Assembly (NCBI GenBank): GCA_937983075.1
Contig: CALKAQ010000134.1
Span: 1-23,957, forward strand
Direction of reading: 5' to 3'
Source: an uncultured bacterium
GTDB lineage: Bacteria > Bacillota > Limnochordia > DTU080 > JAAYLA01
Length of the DNA stretch: 23,957 bases
The position numbers were made by a program, and so were the translations under genes. Below are positions 1-6,426 of the stretch, in pieces. Within the stretch, counting starts at the first letter, position 1, and each line of letters opens with the position of its first letter. The notes below the pieces were generated by a model. It saw nothing but the letters and a program-made list of their open reading frames with translations. It was not told the DNA's origin and did no database searches.

Positions 1-30
1 TTATTTTTTGAATAATCCTTACTCAATTGT

Positions 31-1008
31 TCATCCCGATGTCATGATGAAATCTCGCCCTATGATTACGAATTTACCAGCACCAAAAGTAATGTCTCTT
101 ACATCACCCTGTACAGCAGCCCGTTGTACCCAATTACCGACTCCACTTGTCGATGTTATAATCTTATCATCTGCTATCACCACAAACATACCAGCCCCAT
201 ATGCCACACCTCGCCAATACCCTCCGACTCCAAAATTACGAATAGTCCAAGTTGATTGCGTACCTTCTGGAGAGGTTAGATATGATTGTCCTCCAAGCAG
301 AGCGGTAGATATAAATAGACCATTTCCATATGCAATTCTATCAGTTTGTATACCTGATCCATGCAATTGATAACTGGTCCAAGTATTTCCGTCAACACTT
401 ATCGCCGCCATCGAATTTCCTACGACTACAAATAGATTTTTTCCATACACTATGTCTGTCCAATAATTCGAAATAGGAAGTTGTTTAACCGACCAATTAA
501 CACCGTCTGTCGACGTGTATATACGATTCGTCCCGTTTGGCGACATTGCAACAAACATATTATTTACGAACTTGATATTCTGAACGCTTTCAAATGTATA
601 TTCTGTCCATTTTACCCCATCCTCACTAATCATAATAAGTCCATCGTAAGACCCAGCTACGAAACGGTTATTACCATAAGCAACACAAGACCAGTCAGTG
701 AGTGCGGGAGCGGTCCTCACCGTCCACGTCACACCATCTGGACTTGTCATTATGCGCGGGGAGCCGTCGTTCGACCCCCGGGATCTAGCTACTGCAACAA
801 AAAGGCCGTTACCGTACGTAACAGCATTCCAAAAAGAAGGAGTGGGACTAAGCCGAACCGTCCAAGTTAGTCCGGGTTTTTCCCACGACTTTCGCCACTG
901 ACCCCCTACCCGAACATGTACTTCATCTGCCTGCCTCCAACTCCCCCCGACTCGTACTTGAATGTCTTCTATGGATCGCCATTGATTTCCAATCCTAACT
1001 GAATTCAT
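31..1008 (-). CDS. Tail fibre tip / receptor-binding protein, predicted seven-bladed beta-propeller
   Basis: This 325-residue protein has two parts. Residues 1-42 hold three tandem 14-residue units of the form VRVGGxWRxxxx (Trp at 10, 24 and 38), an element seen in distal tail proteins of Gram-positive phages. Residues 46-325 hold seven repeats around the pattern YGNGLFVAV followed by a TSxDGxxW turn, for example at about residue 60 (FWNAVTYGNGLFVAV) and again near the end (VRDITFGAGKFVII). I infer a seven-bladed propeller in which the last strand (FIMTSG) closes against the first (LTWTVRL). A role in host-surface binding is inferred from its place at the end of the tail operon. The ATG has an AGAGGTG ribosome site four bases upstream. 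The gene is AT-richer than the baseplate genes, as expected for a swappable receptor-binding gene. The exact ligand cannot be told. Confidence 0.75.
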   Translation of the reverse strand: MNSVRIGNQWRSIEDIQVRVGGSWRQADEVHVRVGGQWRKSWEKPGLTWTVRLSPTPSFWNAVTYGNGLFVAVARSRGSNDGSPRIMTSPDGVTWTVRTAPALTDWSCVAYGNNRFVAGSYDGLIMISEDGVKWTEYTFESVQNIKFVNNMFVAMSPNGTNRIYTSTDGVNWSVKQLPISNYWTDIVYGKNLFVVVGNSMAAISVDGNTWTSYQLHGSGIQTDRIAYGNGLFISTALLGGQSYLTSPEGTQSTWTIRNFGVGGYWRGVAYGAGMFVVIADDKIITSTSGVGNWVQRAAVQGDVRDITFGAGKFVIIGRDFIMTSG

Positions 1009-1020
1009 ACCGCACCTCTA

Positions 1021-1551
1021 TTAGCTATATCTAATATAAATATCACCATTACTCGCACCGCTTGACGGAGGATTCCCCGTACCTAAAATGATATTGCGAA
1101 TTTGGCGTGTCCCGTATGAAGTGTTCGAATGTGCAACCGCAATACCTGTAAATGTACCGCCTGATATCGGCATTTGTTTAACGTTATCGACGTTCCCCAA
1201 ACCGATATTGGACTTGGCGGCAGAAGCGCTCGTTGCCCCTGTTCCTCCCCTAGCGATCGGTAAAGTCCCCGACGTAATTTTTGATGCGTCTAGATTAGGA
1301 ATCCTGGCAACTGCAAGAGTCCCACTCGTAATATCGCTCGCGGAGTGGGTGTGATACACAGGTGCAGCGCCGACATCCGATGCGCTCAAATCAGCCATCT
1401 TTTGGTCTGTGTACTGGTTGGCAGCTTGCACTGCAGCATCAGCCTTTGCCTGCGCCCCTTCCGGAGTTTCCTTACTGTTTACCTCCATTCCAAGAGCATT
1501 CAAATCTTCCGGCTTTACAACATCGTCCAGCGTCCAGTCTGTTTTGGCCAT
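1021..1551 (-). CDS. Phage tail fibre protein
   Basis: The 176-residue product starts with a short helical attachment segment (MAKTDWTLDDVVKPEDLN), followed by an Ala/Gln-rich helix. The middle carries typical fibre modules: a YHTHSASDITSGTL motif, an IPNLDASKITSGTLP repeat and the GGTGATSASAAKSNIGLGNV motif shared by many side-tail-fibre and collar proteins. It probably links the baseplate to the propeller-tip protein encoded next. GGAGG stands nine bases before the ATG, and the start overlaps the stop of the previous gene. It is shorter than most tail fibres, so it may act as a connector with the downstream protein providing the binding domain. Family assignment is firm; the exact role is inferred. 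Confidence 0.8.
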   Translation of the reverse strand: MAKTDWTLDDVVKPEDLNALGMEVNSKETPEGAQAKADAAVQAANQYTDQKMADLSASDVGAAPVYHTHSASDITSGTLAVARIPNLDASKITSGTLPIARGGTGATSASAAKSNIGLGNVDNVKQMPISGGTFTGIAVAHSNTSYGTRQIRNIILGTGNPPSSGASNGDIYIRYS

Positions 1552-1838
1552 TATGTCGTAACCTCCTTCACTTCGATTGTCTGGAGCATGAGTGTGTCGG
1601 ACGTAATCGGTACATGTACGTCGTTCGATGTGATCAACTCATCCTCGGCGCTTTTTAGCTCAATCTTTGTCACGAGCGACACTTCGGCACCCGGGATGAT
1701 GTAGCGAAGCGCGAGCGTGTTGTCGGTGACGGCTTTTGTCTCAAAGTCAGTAATCTCATACATACCGTTAAGCACGACTTTCGCAATCCGCCCATTCACA
1801 TATTCAGCGACATCTTGCAAAAAATGAGTGGATATCAT
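1551..1838 (-). CDS. Small tail/fibre-associated protein downstream of XkdU
   Basis: The product is 95 residues and begins MISTHFLQDVAEYVNGRIAKV. The start is the ATG in an ATGA overlap with the end of the XkdU-like gene, with GGAGGAGG eight bases upstream; a longer reading would run into that gene and lacks a ribosome site. Proteins of this type commonly follow xkdU in PBSX-like prophages and are sometimes labelled ketopantoate hydroxymethyltransferase, which I regard as misannotation because nothing here resembles that enzyme. The sequence is rich in beta-strand-forming segments (for example VSLVTKIELKSA) and is probably a baseplate or fibre-attachment component. Function is not known. Confidence 0.75.
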   Translation of the reverse strand: MISTHFLQDVAEYVNGRIAKVVLNGMYEITDFETKAVTDNTLALRYIIPGAEVSLVTKIELKSAEDELITSNDVHVPITSDTLMLQTIEVKEVTT

Positions 1839-2422
1839 TTCACGACCTCCTCCGGACCAAGATCCGCAAAGGTTTTTTGACCTAGCTTCCACGATCCGTC
1901 AAGTTTATAATTCCAGGTGATCGTTTGCTTTTTGATGTTTTCTTCAATCCCGACATCCGCCCTCAGAGACGTGTTCTGCTGGTAGATCATGTTCGCGGGC
2001 TTGATCGATTCAATGGTATGAATCACCTCTCGAAAAACATTCGCATTCTCGATATTTGTAGTTACATATAAAATGAAATTGTGCGGATCAACAGAAACGA
2101 TGGTCATACCGGGTCCTACCAATCGATCGAGATGCTGTTGCAGCCATCTGCGTGTAAAAGGCGGCTTCGTGGAATAACGATTCATTAGCCTCCTGCGTCG
2201 AAAATCTAAGGATTCAACAGCTGGATCTGCTTGAATCCCCAGCATTTGTTCACGTCTTCTAACCGCATCGATGCTGGCGGTCATGACGAACTGGTCATCA
2301 AACGCCCGCTGTATGGCCGTCTCAAGATCGTTCAGCTCCGTACTTTCGGTCCGATCGATCTCAACAATTTCCTTAATCTCGCGGTAATATTCCGGCAGGT
2401 ACTGCATGATCCGATCATTCAT
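1835..2422 (-). CDS. xkdU: XkdU-like baseplate protein (YmfQ/DUF2313 family)
   Basis: At 195 residues it matches the usual size of the XkdU/YmfQ family, which is related in position and role to Mu gp48 and P2 gpI and joins the baseplate wedge to the tail fibres. Visible family features are the N-terminal MNDRIMQYLPEYYREIKEI, the middle RREQMLGI and RRRRLMNRYSTKPPFT, and a C-terminal beta-rich part. It overlaps the XkdT-like gene by eight bases and the next gene by four, so translation is probably coupled. Identification rests on these motifs and on the perfect PBSX gene order. Confidence 0.88.
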   Translation of the reverse strand: MNDRIMQYLPEYYREIKEIVEIDRTESTELNDLETAIQRAFDDQFVMTASIDAVRRREQMLGIQADPAVESLDFRRRRLMNRYSTKPPFTRRWLQQHLDRLVGPGMTIVSVDPHNFILYVTTNIENANVFREVIHTIESIKPANMIYQQNTSLRADVGIEENIKKQTITWNYKLDGSWKLGQKTFADLGPEEVVK

Positions 2423-3494
2423 GAATCGTCACCGTCCCGAGTATCGGGATCTCTTCCTCTCCCAATGAGACGTTTGCCGTGGTTCCGTTCAGTTTAGTGT
2501 CGGAAATGTCTATAACGCCATGTACGCCAATGATGGCCGCTTCGATTTGGGCGACACGGACGACAAGCTGCGTTTCATCCTCCCAAATGCTCCGGAGCCC
2601 GGCCAGATAGCCTTCGATCGCATCCTCGATCGGTCCCTGCACTTGACCGACGTTCACGCCGGCATCAAGCGTCACCATCGTCTCCACATTGATCGTTACC
2701 GGCTGGACGCCAGCGATGGTCACGGAATGGCCGATCGGGGCGAGCCCGTACCCCTGCCCGCTGTTGGCCGGCGGATCGATCGCATTCTGCACCTCGTCCA
2801 CCAACTGCTGCGACGGCGCGCTCCAGTCGGACGCGATGATCGTGCATTTCACTGTACCGCCGCCCTGCCAAACCGGGAACACCTTCACACCGCCGACGCC
2901 CTCGATCCCGTTGATTTTTTGCCGGTAATCGGCGACATTTCCGCCGAACGGCGGTTCATTGACCGCTTTGTAATACCGCTGCCGCAGCTCATCGTCAGAC
3001 TCCTCGTCTTCTCCGGGTACGAGTACATCGGACAATTCTGCGCGCACCAGTCCAGGTACAAAATCAACGGGCAGCATCGTACCAAAATGTTGATTCCCGA
3101 CGACTCCCGGCGTTTCGCACTCCAACATGAATTCGCCGGTTTCGATTTTGGAGATAACGACATAGTTGACTCCCTCTATTCCGTACCGACTATTGATCGG
3201 AACATCGATTGGAATATTCCCGTCACCATAGAAGAGCCCTTTCCGGCGCGCCTTCGTCGCTGGCCGACGGTTGACGCCGAACTCGGCCGCCCTCCGGGTC
3301 AGATATTCACCAGATGCTGTATCCGCGAAGGAGAGTTGATCATTGATCTCCAATTCCGCATACATCTGCGCAAGTTCAGCGGCGGCCGGCGCCAACGCGT
3401 CATAGATAATCGATCCGGGGCGCTTGTCGATATTGTTCGGAACGCGTTCCAGCATGCGCTGCAGAATCGCATCATAGGTTTGTCCCTCATACAT
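2415..3494 (-). CDS. xkdT: XkdT-like baseplate wedge protein (gpJ / Mu gp47 family)
   Basis: The 359-residue product opens MYEGQTYDAILQRMLERVPN followed by the KRPGSIIYDALAPAAAELAQ motif, hallmark of baseplate J proteins. The central region has SGEYLTRRAAEFGVNRRPATKA and a conserved DELRQRYYKAVNEPPFGGNVADY segment (written here as part of residues ~165-190), ending in a beta-rich C-terminus. It forms the wedge ring that surrounds the central hub in contractile tails. AGGAGGAGGTGA precedes the ATG, and the gene overlaps its neighbours on both sides by eight bases. Length agrees with B. subtilis XkdT (about 350 residues). Confidence 0.92.
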   Translation of the reverse strand: MYEGQTYDAILQRMLERVPNNIDKRPGSIIYDALAPAAAELAQMYAELEINDQLSFADTASGEYLTRRAAEFGVNRRPATKARRKGLFYGDGNIPIDVPINSRYGIEGVNYVVISKIETGEFMLECETPGVVGNQHFGTMLPVDFVPGLVRAELSDVLVPGEDEESDDELRQRYYKAVNEPPFGGNVADYRQKINGIEGVGGVKVFPVWQGGGTVKCTIIASDWSAPSQQLVDEVQNAIDPPANSGQGYGLAPIGHSVTIAGVQPVTINVETMVTLDAGVNVGQVQGPIEDAIEGYLAGLRSIWEDETQLVVRVAQIEAAIIGVHGVIDISDTKLNGTTANVSLGEEEIPILGTVTIHE

Positions 3495-3888
3495 TCTGGG
3501 TCACCTCCTCCTGGAATGATCCGAATGTGGAGACAACTGTAAAGCGGACCGTCGCGGTGTCGCCGGTAATGTCGATCCGAAAATCCGTGACATCTTCAAT
3601 CCGATCGTCTTGAACCAGAGCCTCCCGAATTCGCCGGCGCAACTCGGACTGTACGAATACCGGAGCTTTGCCGATAAGTCCTTTTCCTTCAAAGCCGTAA
3701 GAAGAGTCGTAAATTAGATGCGCGAATCGTTCCGTTTTCAGGATCTTGTCCACCGCCTGCCGCACCGCATCCAGCCCATCGATCATTCCGACTACGCGAC
3801 CACGTTCAAAATCCAGTCGCCACGTTCGCGACGGCTGTGTGACTGTTTCAGTGTTTTGCACATCGATATTTCCACCTGTCGGAATCAT
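3487..3888 (-). CDS. xkdS: XkdS-like baseplate protein (DUF2634, gp25-like)
   Basis: The product is 133 residues, within the normal range for XkdS. Family signatures are the RTWRLDFERGRVVGMIDGLDAV region, the KILKTERFAHLIYDSSYG motif and the downstream acidic EDVTDFRID strand; for readability these are cited as separate short pieces. The family is related to T4 gp25, the wedge protein thought to nucleate sheath assembly. The start ATG forms an ATGA overlap with the stop of the XkdR-like gene, and the 3' end overlaps the XkdT-like gene. Order and length leave little doubt. Confidence 0.88.
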   Translation of the reverse strand: MIPTGGNIDVQNTETVTQPSRTWRLDFERGRVVGMIDGLDAVRQAVDKILKTERFAHLIYDSSYGFEGKGLIGKAPVFVQSELRRRIREALVQDDRIEDVTDFRIDITGDTATVRFTVVSTFGSFQEEVTQNV

Positions 3889-4178
3889 CCGCTCACCACC
3901 TTGTCTAGGATCAAATATTTTTGTCCGCCCTGGATCCGGAGCAATACCACCCGGTCACCAACCTGTAGGCCCGGGCGAACGGTGTATTCGGTGCTGCCGA
4001 TCGTCATTTTCAGCTCAGTTGTTGCGGCTGTTTGCACCAAAACATCCGCATCAAGCGTGAATCTCTGATCAACGTTCACCTCGAGCGGATTTGTTTTGGT
4101 GACCGTACCGAACATCACCGCCACCGGGGCGCTGGCCTCGATAGCGTCCTTGGCCGCTTTTTTAATCGCTTCCAGCAT
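3885..4178 (-). CDS. xkdR: XkdR-like baseplate protein (DUF2577)
   Basis: This 97-residue protein contains APVAVMFGTVTKTNPLEVNV, a strand pair with LEVTVDQR-like character, and a C-terminal GDRVVLLRIQGGQKYLILDKV. These are typical of XkdR/DUF2577, a small OB-like baseplate component whose position suggests a place near the hub or spike. It sits between the XkdQ-like and XkdS-like genes with one base and a four-base overlap respectively, as in PBSX. Family placement is good; the detailed structural role is inferred. Confidence 0.85.
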   Translation of the reverse strand: MLEAIKKAAKDAIEASAPVAVMFGTVTKTNPLEVNVDQRFTLDADVLVQTAATTELKMTIGSTEYTVRPGLQVGDRVVLLRIQGGQKYLILDKVVSG

Positions 4179-4179
4179 G

Positions 4180-5148
4180 TCAGATCACCTTCAGTGTGAT
4201 GGACATCGTGTGATCGGCGCCGTTGAACTGGTGCTTCACCTCATCGACCATCATCGGCTGGTTGATGCCAAGCGACTCGATCACAATCGGCAAATACATT
4301 CCGGCCCGCACTCTGATGTCACCGATTGCTTCAATTTTCAACGTGCGCCTTTCGCGATTTTTTAGTTGCGCCAGCTGTTGCAGCATTTCGTCGATCTGGG
4401 CCGTATTCATCCCTTCGTCCACACTCTCATACAACTGCAACACACCCCAACGAGCGATATTAGCGCTGTCCTGGGCCATGTAGACATCACGACGGCCGGT
4501 TTCCTGATTGTCTCGATACAACTTGATTCGATTGTACGTGTCCGAATCGATATCCCGGCCGTAATCAAACCCGGTCATCAAGCTGCCGTCACCAACGTAA
4601 AAGCCGGTCTGAAAGGCTGTCACGTCTCGGAGCGACAGCTCGCCGAAGTCATCGAAGAAAACAAAAAATCGCCCGGTTGCCGACATGGTCAGGGTGTTTG
4701 CCTTCTCAATGATATCGAGCAACGTCTGGCCGTCCTCAATCATGGTGGGGATGCGATAGCCGGTGTCATCGATTCGGCCGACTTTCAGATTGAATTCAGC
4801 TGCGATTTTCCGGATCACGTCTCCGGTGGTGGCACCTTTAAAAACATAGGTGGCCTTGTTCAAGAGGTACCTCACTTGGTCATATGCCTTGATACTGATT
4901 TCCGCATCCTGGTTTTGCCTGACGCTAAACACATACCCGAAAAACACATTGCTATCGCCTTTTCGCACCCGCACAATGTCACCGTTGTTTACCATGAACG
5001 CCCGGTCCTGGTAGATACCGCTATTGATCAGCGTAAACTCGACGCTCGCCGGCCGACCAACGCGGATCGTCGTCCAGGTCAGGTCTTTCGCGATCTCCGA
5101 AACGTCCCAAACACGTCCATTTTTGTTATCGACGAGGATCTCAAGCAA
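4180..5148 (-). CDS. xkdQ: XkdQ-like baseplate hub protein
   Basis: The 322-residue protein has the layout of XkdQ hub proteins (T4 gp27 / Mu gp44-like): N-terminal strands, an FFGYVFSVRQNQDAEISIKA region, a VIRKIAAEFNLKVG helix and a C-terminal domain ending MSITLKVI. Hub proteins of this class form the central trimer at the tube tip. The likely start is TTG with GGAGGCGG upstream, overlapping the end of the LysM gene by eight bases. Length is close to PBSX XkdQ (about 325 residues). Confidence 0.88.
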   Translation of the reverse strand: MLEILVDNKNGRVWDVSEIAKDLTWTTIRVGRPASVEFTLINSGIYQDRAFMVNNGDIVRVRKGDSNVFFGYVFSVRQNQDAEISIKAYDQVRYLLNKATYVFKGATTGDVIRKIAAEFNLKVGRIDDTGYRIPTMIEDGQTLLDIIEKANTLTMSATGRFFVFFDDFGELSLRDVTAFQTGFYVGDGSLMTGFDYGRDIDSDTYNRIKLYRDNQETGRRDVYMAQDSANIARWGVLQLYESVDEGMNTAQIDEMLQQLAQLKNRERRTLKIEAIGDIRVRAGMYLPIVIESLGINQPMMVDEVKHQFNGADHTMSITLKVI

Positions 5149-5857
5149 CGTTTCCGCCTCCAGTAGGCAGTTTCAGCACCATGCCCACTGGCAACGACTT
5201 CAACTGCGCATCAGACAAACCGTTTAACCGCTGAATTTCCCGCCACCTGCTGCCGTCACCCAGCACCTTCTGCGCCACCTTCCAGAGGTTGTCGCCCGCC
5301 ACTAGCGTGTATGTTTTCGGCGGTATGCGATCGTCTGGACGGGACGGCTTGGGTTTCTGAATCGCTGTCCCTCCACTAGTCTGCTGTACGATCTCCGTCC
5401 GGCGGGCTGCGTAGAAACGATATTCTTTCAGGCGGAGTGAAAATGAAATATCCCCCGGACTGCCGGCGACCTCTTTCCATTCAAAGTTTTCAATACTGGC
5501 GGCGGTGTTGATTTCAGAAATTGTACGCCCCTCTGCATCGGTATAGGCATTACGACCCACGTAAACGAACCGAATCGGCCGTTTGGATTCCCACCATTTC
5601 ATGATCATGCGTACATATTCCAACGGCTTCAGCACGATCGACGCCGTAACAAACGGATATCTTTGCGCCGGGAAAAAGCTTTCGATCGTGTATTCCGCCA
5701 GACCGCGGTCTTTGATAACATTGATTTTCCCCAGTCCGAAAACATCATGACCGGCGCCGTCACCGCGGATGGATGGACCGATCTCTCGTGGGAGGATCGG
5801 CAGCTCAAAACCTTCCTGTTGGTTGTTCCAGGAAAGCCAGATGCCGTAATCAGCCAT
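5141..5857 (-). CDS. xkdP: XkdP-like LysM tail protein
   Basis: The 238-residue product has an N-terminal tail domain (MADYGIWLSWNNQQEGFELP onward) with an R-x-PIRF motif at about residue 93, then a Pro/Lys-rich linker and a C-terminal LysM peptidoglycan-binding domain from about residue 187 (YTLVAGDNLWKVAQKVLG, ending LPVGMVLKLP). XkdP proteins link the tape-measure end of the tube to the hub and may contact the cell wall through LysM. AAAGGAGGG precedes the ATG. In PBSX the tape-measure gene is immediately upstream; here two small genes intervene, so this junction has received an insertion. Confidence 0.92.
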   Translation of the reverse strand: MADYGIWLSWNNQQEGFELPILPREIGPSIRGDGAGHDVFGLGKINVIKDRGLAEYTIESFFPAQRYPFVTASIVLKPLEYVRMIMKWWESKRPIRFVYVGRNAYTDAEGRTISEINTAASIENFEWKEVAGSPGDISFSLRLKEYRFYAARRTEIVQQTSGGTAIQKPKPSRPDDRIPPKTYTLVAGDNLWKVAQKVLGDGSRWREIQRLNGLSDAQLKSLPVGMVLKLPTGGGNVA

Positions 5858-5888
5858 GAGTAGACCCTCCTTTCAGAGAAAGGATTAT

Positions 5889-5926
5889 CCTCCCTTCCGT
5901 CGAATTTTGGAAATCGAGAAGGGAGG
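5889..5926 (+). promoter_or_regulatory. Stem-loop burying the ribosome site of the plus-strand gene
   Basis: CCTCCCTTC (5889-5897) pairs perfectly with GAAGGGAGG (5918-5926). Inside, TCGA (5900-5903) pairs with TCGA (5914-5917) and TTT with AAA around a TGG loop, with small bulges (CG and A). The 3' arm is the Shine-Dalgarno sequence of the TTG start at 5934, so a folded mRNA would hide it. The base pairing is directly visible; translational control is inferred. Confidence 0.65.
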
Positions 5927-5933
5927 TGACATA

Positions 5934-6200
5934 TTGAATAAATTTGAAATTGATTTGCTGCGAAGAGCTTATGAAAATTACCTGCAAACGGGTGATCCAA
6001 AAGCAACGTTTGCATCCAAAAATGCCGATGAATGGTTCTATTACACTGAAGCTTTGAGATGGCTAAATGACGAGGACTACATCACAATCGACGAATCTTT
6101 TGACCCAGATGAAACCGACTTGTTTAAAGCCATCCGCCCTTTTCAATACTCTTTAACTGACAAGGGAATCGCTTATGTCAAAGAAAATTTGAAACTGTAA
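5934..6200 (+). CDS. Small wHTH-like protein on the opposite strand of the tail operon
   Basis: An 88-residue acidic protein beginning LNKFEIDLLRRAYENYLQ (TTG read as Met) and ending with YSLTDKGIAYVKENL. The last segment resembles the wing-and-helix end of small winged-helix proteins such as the YjcQ type, but I do not recognise a named family. The TTG start is chosen because AGGGAGGTGA lies directly before it; an upstream ATG at 5856 would overlap the XkdP start and has no ribosome site. It runs against the late operon, ends in a strong terminator and converges with a minus-strand gene by 23 bases. This looks like a cargo (moron) gene. No convincing promoter was found upstream. Confidence 0.65.
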   Translation: MNKFEIDLLRRAYENYLQTGDPKATFASKNADEWFYYTEALRWLNDEDYITIDESFDPDETDLFKAIRPFQYSLTDKGIAYVKENLKL

Positions 6201-6411
6201 CATCCCATGGGAACGTCAAGGTTACTACAATCTGACGTTCTTTTTTCACCAAGTCAACGCTTCGTAAATGAGGAAATAGATCACTTGCTGTCGTTTTCTG
6301 AAATTCATCAAGCAATTTTTTGCACATCTGCAATTTCAACTCTTCATTAGTAAGTTGCGGTTGACTTTTTCGCAGTTCCAGAACAGAATCAATCACTTGA
6401 CAGATGTTCAA
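6178..6411 (-). CDS. Small hypothetical protein between tape measure and LysM genes
   Basis: A 77-residue product starting MNICQVIDSVLELRKSQPQL with a TTG start nine bases after GAGGAGGG, the latter lying just past the tape-measure stop. The first 50 residues look helical and the end (IVVTLTFPWDVTV) like a beta hairpin. No family is recognised. It is absent from the PBSX order, where xkdO is followed directly by xkdP. Its last codons lie across the terminator hairpin of the convergent plus-strand gene, so the same DNA is coding on one strand and a terminator on the other. Confidence 0.6.
   Translation of the reverse strand: MNICQVIDSVLELRKSQPQLTNEELKLQMCKKLLDEFQKTTASDLFPHLRSVDLVKKERQIVVTLTFPWDVTVSNFL
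6211..6246 (+). terminator. Intrinsic terminator of the plus-strand wHTH-like gene
   Basis: GAACGTCA (6211-6218) pairs perfectly with TGACGTTC (6233-6240) across a 14-base loop and is followed by TTTTTT. It lies ten bases after the stop codon at 6200 and supports that gene being a separately transcribed unit. Confidence 0.8.
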
Positions 6412-6426
6412 CTTCTTATACCCTCC

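Noticed and set aside
2520..3542. Long plus-strand open frame opposite xkdT
   Set aside because: It is the antisense shadow of the well identified XkdT gene; Arg/His/Asp-rich content and no ribosome site.
4366..5166. Plus-strand open frame opposite xkdQ
   Set aside because: Shadow of the hub gene; no start signal.
5800..5890. Promoter for the plus-strand wHTH-like gene
   Set aside because: Only poor -35/-10 matches (TTGTTC and GTAATC) could be found, too weak to report.
5629..6015. Minus-strand 128-codon frame overlapping the LysM gene start
   Set aside because: Out of frame with the LysM gene and opposite the wHTH-like gene; no motif.
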